NCBI GenBank assembly: GCA_900753305.1
Contig: CAADYR010000117.1
Coordinates: forward strand, 58,205 to 122,204
DNA from: Lachnospiraceae bacterium
Lineage (GTDB): Bacteria > Bacillota > Clostridia > Lachnospirales > Lachnospiraceae
Length of the DNA stretch: 64,000 bases
Direction of reading: 5' to 3'
Under the pieces are notes generated by a model, which made no database searches, was not told where the DNA came from, and saw only the letters and a program-made list of their open reading frames with translations. Shown one piece after another: positions 53,019 through 63,102 of the stretch. Every line of letters begins with the position of its first letter. Within the stretch, counting starts at the first letter, position 1. Made by a program: the position numbers and the translations under genes.

Positions 53019-55011
53019 AGTTCTGTCCACCGTTTCTGTATTGAATTGGCGTCATATTATATTTTTTCTTAAAGAGTCTGTTAAAATGCTCTACATTCTG
53101 GTATCCCACAGTATATGCAATGTTTTCCACTGTCATATTACTGTTCTTTAAAAGAGTTCTGGCCTTCTTCATGCGGATACCCTGTACAAAATCTCCAAAT
53201 GTCTTACCGGACTTATCCTTGATGTACTTGGAAATATACGGCTCTGATAAATGGAACTGCTGTGCCATATCTTCCAACGTTACTGTCTGGTAATTAGCCT
53301 GTATATAATTCAGCATGGCGATCAGTCGTTCATCCTGCACAGAATCCTTTGCCTGAATATCAGGTAACTGATTTACAGCTACTACCAGTGCATTGATAGA
53401 AGACTTGATAATATCATCATCAATACCTACACCCCAATACATTTTACCCTGACAGGTAATTCCTACATAAGACATTGCCTTGGAAGAAGAACCTCTGGAA
53501 AGGGCATGCTCTTCATAAACAGACAATTCATAGCTGACTCCAAAATACTGCTTGATTGTATTGGATACTGCATCCAGACGGCCATTGCCATTTGCTTCTA
53601 CAACATGCATCTGATTATCCTGTGCAATCGTGGATTCCGCCATAATACCATTGACCTGTTTAAAATGACACTCAGGTATCCGGAAGAATGGCTGTCTGTT
53701 CACATATTTATCTTCAAATATCTCATATACCCACTGCGGTGTCAGTTCTTTATGTTCTTCATCTGATACATGTTTTACCAGATAACCGAACTCTTCACGC
53801 ATCTTCTCAGGCAGCGAAATACCAAAATTCTGCTTCAGAATATAGTTTACACCACCCTTGCCGGACTGGCTGTTGATACGGATAACATCTGATTCGTAGG
53901 TTCTGCCCACATCCATAGGATCGACCGGAAGATACGGAACTGACCATTTATACAGTTTCTTATCCTCTCTCCATGCCATACCTTTTGCAATAGCATCCTG
54001 ATGGGAACCGGAGAATGCGGAGAATACCAGGTCTCCCGCATAAGGCTGACGCTCATATACATGCATTCTGGTAAATCTCTCATATTTCTCACGGATAGCC
54101 GGAATATTGGAGAAATCCAGTTTGGGATCTACTCCATGGGAGAACATATTCATGGCAAGTGTTATAATGTCCACATTACCTGTTCTCTCACCGTTACCAA
54201 ATAAAGTACCCTCAATACGGTCTGCACCTGCCAGTAAACCAAGTTCTGCGTCACTGACACCACTTCCTCTGTCATTATGAGGATGCAGACTCAAGGTAAC
54301 TGCTTCACGATACTTCAGATTTTTGCTGATATATTCTACCTGTGTTGCAAATACATGAGGCATTGCGATCTCTACTGTAGTAGGGATATTGATAATGACC
54401 TTATTTTCAGGTCTGGGCTGCCATACATCCAGTACAGCATTACATACTTCTACTGCATAATCTACTTCTGTTCCCGGGAAACTCTCAGGACTGTATTCAA
54501 AGGAAAAGTTACCTTCTGTCTCTGCAGCCAGTTTATTTAACAATTTTGCACCATCGATCGCGATCTGCTTGATCTCCTCTTTGCTCTTCTTAAATACCTG
54601 TTCGCGCTGTGCAACAGAGGTAGAGTTATATAAATGGATGACTGCATGAGGTGCACCCTTAACCGCTTCAAATGTCTTCTTGATAATATGCTCTCTTGCC
54701 TGTGTCAATACCTGTACTGTCACATCATCAGGAATCATATTCTTCTCGATCAATGCTCTCATGAAATTATATTCCGTCTCAGATGCAGCCGGGAAACCTA
54801 CTTCGATTTCCTTAAATCCTATCTCTACAAGCATTTGAAAGAATTCCAGTTTCTCGTCCAGACTCATCGGCTCGATCAATGCCTGATTACCATCCCGCAA
54901 ATCAACAGAACACCAGATAGGTGCCTTATCTACATAATCCTTTTTAACCCAGTCGTAAGTACATACAGGCGGCATAAAATATGCACGCTCATACTTGTCA
55001 TATCCCTTCAT
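53017..55011 (-). CDS. leuA: 2-Isopropylmalate synthase fused to an AraC-type DNA-binding domain
   Basis: 664 residues. Residues about 30-300 are the TIM-barrel HMGL domain ('[16 protein letters not shown]', '[12 protein letters not shown]', '[30 protein letters not shown]' region with the metal-binding HxHND); about 430-555 are the LeuA regulatory domain ('[17 protein letters not shown]', '[18 protein letters not shown]'). After that come two AraC helix-turn-helices (about 565-660: '[22 protein letters not shown]', '[29 protein letters not shown]'). Ordinary LeuA of this type ends near 555-560. The enzyme condenses acetyl-CoA and 2-oxoisovalerate in leucine synthesis; the fused domain suggests it also binds DNA. 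The frame is continuous, and a leucine T-box precedes it. Confidence 0.9.
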   Translation of the reverse strand: MKGYDKYERAYFMPPVCTYDWVKKDYVDKAPIWCSVDLRDGNQALIEPMSLDEKLEFFQMLVEIGFKEIEVGFPAASETEYNFMRALIEKNMIPDDVTVQVLTQAREHIIKKTFEAVKGAPHAVIHLYNSTSVAQREQVFKKSKEEIKQIAIDGAKLLNKLAAETEGNFSFEYSPESFPGTEVDYAVEVCNAVLDVWQPRPENKVIINIPTTVEIAMPHVFATQVEYISKNLKYREAVTLSLHPHNDRGSGVSDAELGLLAGADRIEGTLFGNGERTGNVDIITLAMNMFSHGVDPKLDFSNIPAIREKYERFTRMHVYERQPYAGDLVFSAFSGSHQDAIAKGMAWREDKKLYKWSVPYLPVDPMDVGRTYESDVIRINSQSGKGGVNYILKQNFGISLPEKMREEFGYLVKHVSDEEHKELTPQWVYEIFEDKYVNRQPFFRIPECHFKQVNGIMAESTIAQDNQMHVVEANGNGRLDAVSNTIKQYFGVSYELSVYEEHALSRGSSSKAMSYVGITCQGKMYWGVGIDDDIIKSSINALVVAVNQLPDIQAKDSVQDERLIAMLNYIQANYQTVTLEDMAQQFHLSEPYISKYIKDKSGKTFGDFVQGIRMKKARTLLKNSNMTVENIAYTVGYQNVEHFNRLFKKKYNMTPIQYRNGGQN

Positions 55012-55049
55012 ATTTTCTCCTCACCTTTCTTATATAAATCCATATAAAT

Positions 55050-55096
55050 AACAAAAATCTTCCGTCCCTATATTCCGGACGGAATTATAGAGACGA
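55050..55096 (-). terminator. T-box terminator of leuA
   Basis: On the minus strand CGTCTCTATAATTCC pairs with GGAATATAGGGACG (about 55063-55095), followed by GATTTTTG, 40 bases before the leuA ribosome site. Confidence 0.85.
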
Positions 55097-55345
55097 AAGA
55101 TGTTCTCTCGCGGTACCACTCTATTTCATGCATAGCATGCTCTCACTGACACTATCATGTCTGACCCCTGTAACGGTGGGCTTCCGTCATGGCCTACTTA
55201 CCTGTTATGGTATGTTTAGCCTGCAGCTCCAAGGCGAGTTCCCTGCATTCCCCCTGTCGTCTCACATCAGCCGGCGACTTTCTGAAAAGCTTCCTGCAGC
55301 TACTATTCCTTTTCATTGCCTTTTCAATCGTATGCTGTTATCTTA
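55097..55345 (-). promoter_or_regulatory. Leucine T-box riboswitch controlling leuA
   Basis: The conserved T-box AGAGTGGTACCGCGAGA lies at 55106-55122 (minus strand). Upstream, paired CTGCAG arms (55221-55226 and 55293-55298) close a long Stem I, and its specifier loop reads GAA-CTC, the codon CTC for leucine, at 55236-55238. Uncharged tRNA-Leu should stabilise the antiterminator and switch leuA on. Confidence 0.93.
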
Positions 55346-55403
55346 GCACAGGATCATACAAATTGGAATGATTAAATTTAATCATTTATATTGATATATT
55401 TTA

Positions 55404-56570
55404 TTATATGTATCGTTTTTCCATTTTGATAACAGCGTGGTAATTCTTCCATTTACTCTCTATCATTCCTGAAATTTCGTCTGAAACTTCTTCATCTGTT
55501 TTAGGATATCCCTGTGGTACTACCACATCAAAGATCAAATTCGTATGGGTTGGTCCTTCTACCATTCTGAAATCATGAATCGACAGTACCTCATCCATTT
55601 GTTTTACCAATGCTTCTACCTCTTTACGCAGTCCCATGACTTTCTTGTTATCTACTGCAATAGGGTCCATATGGATAACGACCTCACAGTGATATTTTGA
55701 TTTTAATTCACGTTCGATCAGATCTATTTCATCATGGATTTTATAAATATCCAGATTTCCCGGAACTTCTGCATGCAAAGATACCATAATCCTGCCCGGT
55801 CCATAATTATGGATCACCATGTCATGAACACCTGCTACCATCGCATGCGCCTTTACAGTTTCCTCAATATCATGGACAAATTCCATATCCGGTGCTTCCC
55901 CAAGCAATGGACTTAACGTGTCTTTTGCTGATGAAACACCAGCCAGTAGAATAAAAATGGCAACAACCAGTCCAGACCAGCCATCCAGATTAATACCGGT
56001 GATCCAGTAAAGCAGCATGGATAATAATACTACTGTCGTTGCAATACAATCACTGAGACTGTCAGTAGCCGTTGCCTTCATTGCAGAAGAATCAATCTTT
56101 TTCCCATAGACGGTATTATACAACGCCATATAGACCTTGACCAGAATGGAAGCGACCAGTACCACTATCGTCAGCACATTGATCTCCATGCTTTCCGGCC
56201 GGATCACCTTAACAATAGAGGAACGGAATAATTCTGCCCCCATTACAATGATCAATACTGATACGCCCAGCCCGGATACGTATTCAATTCTTCCATGTCC
56301 AAAAGGATGCTCCGTATCCGGCTCTTTTCCTGCAAAATGAAATCCCAGCAGAGTAATAAAGCTCGACCCTGCATCTGACAGGTTATTAAAGGCATCTGCC
56401 ATGACAGATACCGATCCACTGAGCAGTCCTGCTGTATACTTACCTGCAAAAAGCAGTACATTCAATAGAATCCCTACTACACCTGCCAGCAGTCCGTATG
56501 CTCTTCGAACTACCGGATTAGTATATTCTTTGCCATTTTTAATAAAAATACGACTCAACAATGTAATCAT
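55404..56570 (-). CDS. Cation diffusion facilitator (CDF) metal transporter
   Basis: 388 residues. Six membrane helices with the metal-site motifs 'MADAFNNLSDAGSSF' (helix 2, N/D-x3-D) and 'KATATDSLSDCIATT' (helix 5, D-x3-D), plus 'HPFGHGRIEYVSGL'. The C-terminal cytoplasmic domain (about 205-388) is longer than in the minimal family, with an extra ~80-residue part ('KVMGLRKEVEALVKQMDEVLSIHDFRM'). It exports Zn2+, Mn2+ or Fe2+ by proton antiport. Follows the DegV gene by 28 bases. Confidence 0.9.
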   Translation of the reverse strand: MITLLSRIFIKNGKEYTNPVVRRAYGLLAGVVGILLNVLLFAGKYTAGLLSGSVSVMADAFNNLSDAGSSFITLLGFHFAGKEPDTEHPFGHGRIEYVSGLGVSVLIIVMGAELFRSSIVKVIRPESMEINVLTIVVLVASILVKVYMALYNTVYGKKIDSSAMKATATDSLSDCIATTVVLLSMLLYWITGINLDGWSGLVVAIFILLAGVSSAKDTLSPLLGEAPDMEFVHDIEETVKAHAMVAGVHDMVIHNYGPGRIMVSLHAEVPGNLDIYKIHDEIDLIERELKSKYHCEVVIHMDPIAVDNKKVMGLRKEVEALVKQMDEVLSIHDFRMVEGPTHTNLIFDVVVPQGYPKTDEEVSDEISGMIESKWKNYHAVIKMEKRYI

Positions 56571-56598
56571 GGCTCATCCCCCATAATAAGACCATAAA

Positions 56599-57519
56599 TT
56601 ATTTCGAATATTGATTTCTGCGTATTATACCAAATCCCAGAGGATATGGACCGGTATGCACACTGATGGTAGCCCCGATCTGATATATTGGGAATTGTTC
56701 TTTTGTTACCTGATAACCCTTCTGATTCAGAAATTCAACTGCTGCCGCCTGAAATTCCTCTGCTTCCTGCCTGTCATAGCCAAATCCTACTGCAAAGCTA
56801 TACTCCGCACAATTCTTTGAAGCATTGCATTCGCCCAGATACTGCACAAGCAGTTCCCTTACCTTATCCAGAGATCTGTTACGGCTTCTGGCAATTCCTG
56901 ATGAAAAAATCTCTCCTTCTTTTAACGTAATAATAGGACGAATCCCCAGCACAGAGCCTGCAACACCAGCTACCTTACCAATTCTGCCGCCATGCTTTAA
57001 GTATTCCAGATTGCCTACTGTAAAAAATATTCTGCCTGTAGATTTGATCGTTTCCAGTTCTTCTACCGCCTTATCATATGGGACTCCTGCTTCCTGCATC
57101 TTCTGTGCCTCTAACACATATAATCCCTGCAATACCGTATTAATGGTTGCATCAATAACAGTGATCTCTGCCTCCGGGTACTGCTCTGCTACCATCTCTC
57201 TTGCATTCAGTGCTGACTGCATGGAACCGCTGAACTTGGTGGTGATACAGATGCATATAACAGCCTTGCCTTCTTTTACAATTGGTGTAAAGGCATCAAT
57301 ATAATCCTGCACGGACGGCATGGATGACTTCGGATATACCTTGGGATTGCTGACCATTTCCTCATAGAACTTACGAATCGGCATTTCCGTGATTTCTTTC
57401 TCGTATTTCTCTCCATCAAAGGACACATAAAAAGGTACTACTGTTATTCCTTTTTCACGACACAGTTCCTCTGGCAGATCGCAGGAACCATCTGTTACAA
57501 TTCTGTATTCCCTGTTCAT
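56599..57519 (-). CDS. DegV-family fatty-acid-binding protein
   Basis: 306 residues, start ATG 57519. 'IVTDGSCDLPEELCREKGITVVPF', 'PKSSMPSVQDYIDAF', 'CICITTKFSGSMQSALNAREMV' and 'GRIGKVAGVAGSVLGIRPIITLKEGEI' are DegV (FakB-like) signatures; such proteins bind a fatty acid and present it for phosphorylation by FakA. No fakA gene is near. The reading frame continues upstream but has no ribosome site there. Confidence 0.92.
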   Translation of the reverse strand: MNREYRIVTDGSCDLPEELCREKGITVVPFYVSFDGEKYEKEITEMPIRKFYEEMVSNPKVYPKSSMPSVQDYIDAFTPIVKEGKAVICICITTKFSGSMQSALNAREMVAEQYPEAEITVIDATINTVLQGLYVLEAQKMQEAGVPYDKAVEELETIKSTGRIFFTVGNLEYLKHGGRIGKVAGVAGSVLGIRPIITLKEGEIFSSGIARSRNRSLDKVRELLVQYLGECNASKNCAEYSFAVGFGYDRQEAEEFQAAAVEFLNQKGYQVTKEQFPIYQIGATISVHTGPYPLGFGIIRRNQYSK

Positions 57520-57550
57520 TTCATTCCAAACCTTTCTATTACTATATGAG

Positions 57551-57590
57551 CAAAAATGGACATTATCCATACAATTTGGATAATACCCAT
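57551..57590. terminator. Hairpin terminator between the CyuA-type gene and degV
   Basis: TGGACATTATCC (57557-57568) pairs with GGATAATACCCA (57578-57589), two non-Watson-Crick positions, flanked by CAAAAA and TTTTTA; lies 130 bases after the CyuA-type stop. Confidence 0.6.
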
Positions 57591-57717
57591 TTTTATTTTT
57601 AAAAAACTTATATTTTATTATAACACAAATATCGCAATTACACAGCAAATTTTCAGATTTTAGTTTTATTTAATTTTTCTGTTGCCTTTTGTCCATCATC
57701 ATAATTGTTTCCTACCT

Positions 57718-59004
57718 TTATTTTCCAGTCATTATCGTCAGGATTTCTTTATCTGTCTCACGCATGCCTTCTTTTGCAAGAAGACCGATATTCAAGATAT
57801 TCTCCTCAATGCCTTTTGCCACAATACCATCCCCTGCATGGAACTGTTGCCCCTGCTTATACATGGCATAACCTATGATCCCGGCATCTACTGCGGTTGC
57901 GATCTTCGCTGCACAGGAAGCCTTGGCTCCATCACAGATAATACCTGAAACAATAGCCAGTCCATTGACCAGTGTATGGGAAATCTCTTCATATCCATCT
58001 CCTAACAGATAAGCAATACCTGCCCCACTGCCACAACCGGCACTGACCGCGCCACAATAAGCAGATAATCTGCCAATTCCTGTCTTTTGATGGATCGTGG
58101 CAAGATTAGATACCAGCAATGCCCGATAGAGCCTGTCCTTTTCTATACCAAGTTCTATCGCATATACAATAACAGGCACAGAAGCTGTAATTCCCTGATT
58201 ACCACTGCCGGAACAAATGACGACGGGAAGAGAACAGCCATTCATTCTTGCATCAGAGCCTGCCGCTGCATATGCGCGGGCTTTGGTCTTCACATCATCC
58301 CCATAGGTATGTAAAAGCACCTTACCAATATTGGCACCATAATTATTTTTCATTCCTTCTTGGGCAATTGCCATATTATAGGCTATCTGCCGGTCAAGAA
58401 TCTCCTGCACGTCCGCAATTTCTGCAATATTGGCAAACTCTACGATATCCTGAATATTCAACACACTCCTGTCCGTCATGTCAGAAGCTGTGCGATCTGC
58501 TGTAATATCTTTCTTCAGTATGACCCGTCCATTATGTTCGATCAGTACAACATTGGTATGTTCCCCTACGATTCTGACTTTTACAGATTCTTCTTCATTG
58601 AATAAAATGACACCAATGTCAAATATATACTCTGAATCTGCCAGATTGACCTGAATCCTGGTACTTTCCATAAATTTACGGATATCTGCTATTTGCCTTT
58701 CTTCGATATCCGCAATAACTTCCAGCTTCTTCTCGGGTTTACCTGCTACAATTCCTGCCGCAACTGCAGCCTCGATTCCATTCATACCGCCCGTATTGGG
58801 AACAATGACACTTTTTACATTTTTGACAATATTTCCACTTACTTCCACCAATACTCCGGTCGGATATTTTCCTAATTCTCCGGCTGCAATTGCTGCCGCA
58901 TATGCCAAAGCAATCGGCTCTGTACAACCAAATGCGGGTATCAGTTCTTCCCTTAAAATCTGTACATATGCTTCATATTGTTTATCGTGCAGTACCATAG
59001 ACAT
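57718..59004 (-). CDS. L-cysteine desulfidase/serine dehydratase-alpha-like protein (CyuA/UPF0597 family)
   Basis: 428 residues. 'ELIPAFGCTEPIALAYAAAIA' (cluster cysteine), 'VPNTGGMNGIEAAVAAGIV', 'VVICSGSGNQGITASVPVIVYA', 'SAYCGAVSAGCGSGAGIAYLLGG'-type and 'GIICDGAKASCAAKIATAVDAGI' carry the conserved cysteines that hold a 4Fe-4S cluster. The family degrades cysteine to pyruvate, ammonia and sulfide in anaerobes. AAGGAGAAAA precedes the ATG, which is 16 bases after the yitT-like stop, so they form one unit. Confidence 0.88.
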   Translation of the reverse strand: MSMVLHDKQYEAYVQILREELIPAFGCTEPIALAYAAAIAAGELGKYPTGVLVEVSGNIVKNVKSVIVPNTGGMNGIEAAVAAGIVAGKPEKKLEVIADIEERQIADIRKFMESTRIQVNLADSEYIFDIGVILFNEEESVKVRIVGEHTNVVLIEHNGRVILKKDITADRTASDMTDRSVLNIQDIVEFANIAEIADVQEILDRQIAYNMAIAQEGMKNNYGANIGKVLLHTYGDDVKTKARAYAAAGSDARMNGCSLPVVICSGSGNQGITASVPVIVYAIELGIEKDRLYRALLVSNLATIHQKTGIGRLSAYCGAVSAGCGSGAGIAYLLGDGYEEISHTLVNGLAIVSGIICDGAKASCAAKIATAVDAGIIGYAMYKQGQQFHAGDGIVAKGIEENILNIGLLAKEGMRETDKEILTIMTGK

Positions 59005-59020
59005 TTTTCTCCTTGTAGTC

Positions 59021-59662
59021 TCAGTTTTCCATCTCCTCTATCGCAGATCCACGGCTAAATTGCGGCATATGCACCTTCTGTACAAGTCCGATGATCTGTC
59101 CGGATAATAACACGGTCAGAATAGAATAGCCAATTTTCTTTACTGGAATATAGCTTAACGATAATCCGAGAACAATCGCATCTGTCAACAGATATACCCA
59201 CTGGATCTTCCATTTGGTCACATAGGAAATGCTCATTGCAAGAGCATCATCTCCTCCCGGTGCTCCACCGATACGTACACATAATCCTGCTCCCACGCCG
59301 ACAAAGATCGCACCTAACACAGTGGCAAGTAAAGGCATCTGTGCAAGCTGTGGCCAAATATAGGGAAACTGTTCATAAATCCTGTAAGATACAGAAAAAC
59401 TTGCCGTAGCAACAATGGAATATCCCAAAAACTCCTTACCCATTAATTTCCATCCCAGACAATAACACAATACATTCATGACAAAGCCTGAAAAAGCCGG
59501 TGAAATTCCAAACCAGTGATCCAGCAAAAGCGTCATACCTAATACGCCGCCCTCTGTAACTCCAGAGAGAGAATGGACATGGTACAGCCCAAAAGCAAGA
59601 AATGAACTGCTCAATATTGCAACCATACAATTCCTGATTTCTCTCTTTTTATTTTTTAACAT
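59021..59662 (-). CDS. YitT/YczE-family membrane protein
   Basis: 213 residues, five to six membrane helices; 'HSLSGVTEGGVLGMTLLLDHW' and 'GLCVRIGGAPGGDDALAMSISY' are hallmarks. The family's transport role is not established. It precedes the cysteine desulfidase gene directly, so a link to cysteine or another amino acid is possible. It is the last gene before the probable mobile element. Confidence 0.8.
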   Translation of the reverse strand: MLKNKKREIRNCMVAILSSSFLAFGLYHVHSLSGVTEGGVLGMTLLLDHWFGISPAFSGFVMNVLCYCLGWKLMGKEFLGYSIVATASFSVSYRIYEQFPYIWPQLAQMPLLATVLGAIFVGVGAGLCVRIGGAPGGDDALAMSISYVTKWKIQWVYLLTDAIVLGLSLSYIPVKKIGYSILTVLLSGQIIGLVQKVHMPQFSRGSAIEEMEN

Positions 59663-59738
59663 AATTTAATGCTCCTTAATTTTTTGAATTACTTTCATAT
59701 ATGTTCATTAACAATCGCTTCCCTGTTACTATAAAAAA

Positions 59739-60293
59739 CTATAATTTATTATCCAATACATAGTATAAAGAAATATATTCACTTCCATCTTTCTTAGTCC
59801 GGGTATTTTTTTTCACAAATTTGAATCCACTTTTTTCTATAACTCTTTTTGACTGATTATTTTCAATAAAATGGCTACACATCAGATAATCATATTTTTC
59901 CTGCTTAAAGCAAAATTCAACCACTGCATTAACAGCTTCCGGCATCAATCCTTTTCCCCAAAAGTCTTTACTTAAGACATATCCAATTTCTCTTCCTGTC
60001 AAATTGTCGTATTCCTTACTTAATGAAAGACTAAGTTCTTCAAGTCCCAAAGGTCCTATTACTTTATGATTCTCTTTCAATTCTAACGCAAATTCATTTT
60101 TATCTTTTATAAACATATCTAAAATTGTCTTTGATTCCTGTATTGATTTATGTGGAAGCCAGCCAGCCATTTGACCAACGCCATCTGTTTTTGCATATTC
60201 ATATAAATCTTCCAGGTCTGTCTCTTTCCACGCCCGAAGAACCAATCTTTCAGTTTCTATCACAACATTAGTCAAATCTACTTTCGCATTCAT
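59739..60293 (-). CDS. GNAT-family N-acetyltransferase (RimJ/RimL type)
   Basis: 184 residues. 'ETERLVLRAWKETDLEDLYEYAK', 'IGYVLSKDFWGKGLMPEAVNAVVEFCF' (acetyl-CoA loop) and 'NNQSKRVIEKSGFKFV' are the RimJ/L signature. It acetylates an amino group on a protein, drug or small molecule. It starts three bases after the recombinase gene, and its sequence is AT-richer than the core genes to its left, so it is probably cargo or passenger of the mobile element. Confidence 0.85.
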   Translation of the reverse strand: MNAKVDLTNVVIETERLVLRAWKETDLEDLYEYAKTDGVGQMAGWLPHKSIQESKTILDMFIKDKNEFALELKENHKVIGPLGLEELSLSLSKEYDNLTGREIGYVLSKDFWGKGLMPEAVNAVVEFCFKQEKYDYLMCSHFIENNQSKRVIEKSGFKFVKKNTRTKKDGSEYISLYYVLDNKL

Positions 60294-60296
60294 TAC

Positions 60297-61982
60297 TTAA
60301 TAACTCTCCATTCTCGTAAAAAGACATACTGTCTCGTTTTGTGCATCGTTGTCCAAACTTAGTGTAAACTCTTTTTCTATAATCGGCAACTTAAATTCTA
60401 TGGATTTTAGCCACTGACCATTTTCTTTCCGTTCTTCGTAAATCTGTACATTATCCACTAACTGTGACAGAAACTCTCGTTTCTCTGCTTCATTCATTTT
60501 ATCATACAGTTTATCAAAGAAAATGAGTGCCTTGTAGATATTATCTCCGGTAATCTTATCTGCCAGCAGAGAACGTCTCTTGTTTTTTGCAGATACAAGC
60601 AGCTCCTCTGCTTCCTCTATTTTATCATAGGTTTTGTACAAACGGTTCTCCAAATCTGTTTTTCTTCGTTGATAATGCTTATCCTCGTAATCAAGAGAAT
60701 CAATATCAGACAAGATAGAATCTTTGTTATGATATAGCTGTCTTAATTGCTTCTCATAATTTGCTATCTCCTGATCCAGTGTACTGGTATCTACTTCCAT
60801 ATTTATCTTGCTGCGGATTAAATCTGAGAACTTAGGATTGCTAACCAACTTGCTGATTACCTCTGCAACAGCAACGTCCAACATCTCTTCATTCACCTGT
60901 CTTCTGTAATCACACTTATGGCCTCTGGTCATATTGCGGTGCTTGCAACCATAGTAATAAAAATCCTTATAGTTGCTTCCATCCTTGCGTTTCTTAATCG
61001 CCTTATTGCCATACATTCCTGCGCCACAGACAGGACATTTCAAAATTCCCGATAAAAGATGAATCTTTTCTCCCTTGTCACTATTTACCTTTTCGTATTT
61101 TTTAGCCTGTGCTGCTACCTTGGCCTGTGCCTGCTCCCACACCTCCTCTGATACAAGAGCTTCATGTAAACCATTTACCAATAGATAATCATCCTTTTTT
61201 ACCTGCCTATACTCATTCCTCGTACCATGAACCTTTTCTGTCCGTCTCCTGCCATAAGAGATTTTACCGCAATAAACCGGATTCTGAATAATTCTTCTGA
61301 TAAGAGCCGCATCAAATAATGGATTGGTACCATTTTGTCTGGCTATCTTATGGATTCCGTGATTTTCTAAATACTTAGCAATTCCATTCGCTCCCAAATC
61401 CGTATTTACATATTGATCAAATATCGTTCTGATGGCAACTGCTTCTTCCTCATTGACTTCCAGTTTTCCATCAATAAGTGAATATCCATACGGTGCAAAG
61501 CCACCATTCCATTTTCCTTCCCTGGCTTTCTGCATCCTACCTTCCATAGTCTGAACACGAATGTTCTCACGCTCAATCTCCGCCACAGCTGACAGCACAG
61601 ATATCATAAGCTTACCGGCATCTTTAGATGAATCAATTCCGTCCTCTACACAAATTAAGTTAACTCCAAAGTCCTGCATCACCTGTAGTGTGGCAAGTAC
61701 ATCTGCCGCATTTCTGCCAAATCGGGACAGTTTGAATACAAGAACATAAGATACTTCATCTTTTCCTGATTTGATATCGTCCATCATCTGATTAAAAGCA
61801 ATTCTTCCTTCAATGGATTTACCGGATTTTCCTGCGTCTTCATACTCGCCGGCTATTTCATATTCATTATAGTCACAGAATGCTTTCATTTTGGTTTTCT
61901 GTGCTTCCAGTGAATAACCATCTATCTGCATAGCTGTTGAGACACGAGTGTAGAGATACACTTTTATCTTCTCTTTAGACAT
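60297..61982 (-). CDS. Large serine recombinase (site-specific integrase)
   Basis: 561 residues. N-terminal catalytic resolvase domain: 'VYLYTRVSTAMQIDGYSLEAQ' with Ser15 as nucleophile, 'KLSRFGRNAADVLATL' and 'SAVAEIERENIRVQTMEGR'. A recombinase domain follows (about 160-280) with 'NPVYCGKISYGRRR', then the zinc ribbon 'LKCPVCGAGMYG…YYGCKHR' and 'GHKCDYRR', and a coiled-coil segment (about 415-480). It integrates and excises the element at a specific attachment site. ATG 61982 has GAGG eight bases upstream. Its position next to core genes suggests the element's left end is nearby. Confidence 0.93.
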   Translation of the reverse strand: MSKEKIKVYLYTRVSTAMQIDGYSLEAQKTKMKAFCDYNEYEIAGEYEDAGKSGKSIEGRIAFNQMMDDIKSGKDEVSYVLVFKLSRFGRNAADVLATLQVMQDFGVNLICVEDGIDSSKDAGKLMISVLSAVAEIERENIRVQTMEGRMQKAREGKWNGGFAPYGYSLIDGKLEVNEEEAVAIRTIFDQYVNTDLGANGIAKYLENHGIHKIARQNGTNPLFDAALIRRIIQNPVYCGKISYGRRRTEKVHGTRNEYRQVKKDDYLLVNGLHEALVSEEVWEQAQAKVAAQAKKYEKVNSDKGEKIHLLSGILKCPVCGAGMYGNKAIKKRKDGSNYKDFYYYGCKHRNMTRGHKCDYRRQVNEEMLDVAVAEVISKLVSNPKFSDLIRSKINMEVDTSTLDQEIANYEKQLRQLYHNKDSILSDIDSLDYEDKHYQRRKTDLENRLYKTYDKIEEAEELLVSAKNKRRSLLADKITGDNIYKALIFFDKLYDKMNEAEKREFLSQLVDNVQIYEERKENGQWLKSIEFKLPIIEKEFTLSLDNDAQNETVCLFTRMESY

Positions 61983-62031
61983 TCTTTTCACCTCATAACA
62001 TCAATCTTGCAGTCGAAAGATCGGCCGCAAG

Positions 62032-63045
62032 TTATATCTGTTTATCTGGCAACGAGAGTAATCTATCTATTACCGGATGAATAATTGCGGTTTCTGTAAT
62101 CTGATTAATAGCACAAAGTTTCTTCCCTGCATCTTTACTTGATGCCCCGCAGTGATAAACCAGTTCTGTCTCCTCACCATAATCAAGTACAATTAACCTG
62201 TCATGCCAATCGGGATTAGGCTTAATTCGAAGAGAAGGATATTCATTTTGAAAATCAGTCACTAAAGATTTTGTAAGAAATCCCTTCCTACCTTTTCCAT
62301 TTTCTGTGAATAAAATAACCTCCACGCCATTAGCCTTCTGTGAAAGATGTTGTAATGATTTTGCATTCATATAATCATCCACAACATAGATTGATTTCTT
62401 TGCTTGCTGATAGATTTCTATGTAAGCAATGTCGGCTTCTAACTTCTGACCTTTATAAATCACAAAATTCTTGACATCTTTTTCCGAAATAAAATTCTCA
62501 CTTAGCTGTTCAACATTCTTTTGAATCAAATTAACCTTTTGGTCTGTTTGTTTCTGTTTATCTATTAACCCAGCTGTCTGCACTGATATTTCAGTAACTT
62601 TAGATGATAGTAACTCCATTTCAGATCTTGTTACAAATTGCTGGTTCTGTTTAATATAATGTCGCATTTCTCTAAAGGTACGCATAATAAAAATGCTTTG
62701 TTGCTCTGCTAATTCTCCGCGAAGTACTGTAGCAAGCATATAGATTCCTTGCTCAGTAAACGCAAAAGGCATCTTTTTAATATTGGATCCCTGTCTATTA
62801 CTCTTTTCGTTCAAAGTCGCAAATTGCGACTTTGAAAATCCCTCCGGTATTTCTTCTCTATTTAGTTGAAACATGAAATCCTCTGGAAATCTACTAATGT
62901 TCCGCTTCACCTGCTCATTTAATCGTTTGACTTCATATCCATAGATTTCTGCTAAATCTTTATCCAGCATTACCTGCTGTCCGCGAATTATATACACTTT
63001 ACTACGAATATCATCTGTAGTAATCAATTCCTTTGTATCTTCCAT
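62032..63045 (-). CDS. ORF6N-domain protein with a C-terminal phospholipase-D-like region
   Basis: 337 residues, start ATG 63045 behind AGGAGG. Residues about 8-100 are an ORF6N DNA-binding domain ('VYIIRGQQVMLDKDLAEIYGYEVKRLNEQVKRN', 'SQFATLNEKS', 'FAFTEQGIYMLATVL', in pieces). A coiled-coil linker (about 130-190) leads to a C-terminal region, 'SIYVVDDYMNAKSLQHLS…VILFTENGKGRKGF…WHDRLIVLDYG', that resembles a PLD-type fold with a single His-x-x-x-x motif. Phage and integrative elements carry such proteins as antirepressor-like regulators. Its own gene contains one of the palindromes listed at 62810. Confidence 0.85.
   Translation of the reverse strand: MEDTKELITTDDIRSKVYIIRGQQVMLDKDLAEIYGYEVKRLNEQVKRNISRFPEDFMFQLNREEIPEGFSKSQFATLNEKSNRQGSNIKKMPFAFTEQGIYMLATVLRGELAEQQSIFIMRTFREMRHYIKQNQQFVTRSEMELLSSKVTEISVQTAGLIDKQKQTDQKVNLIQKNVEQLSENFISEKDVKNFVIYKGQKLEADIAYIEIYQQAKKSIYVVDDYMNAKSLQHLSQKANGVEVILFTENGKGRKGFLTKSLVTDFQNEYPSLRIKPNPDWHDRLIVLDYGEETELVYHCGASSKDAGKKLCAINQITETAIIHPVIDRLLSLPDKQI
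62810..62836. promoter_or_regulatory. 27-base palindrome inside the ORF6N gene
   Basis: 13-base arms around one central base; core AGTCGCAAATTGCGACT. It encodes the 'SKSQFATL' part of the ORF6N domain and shares 15 of 17 core bases with the palindrome at 63103. Confidence 0.7.
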
Positions 63046-63102
63046 TTTTCCTCCTACCAAACCGGTTATTAGTTCCGTCAGATTGATTTTTCAATTTCAT
63101 TT

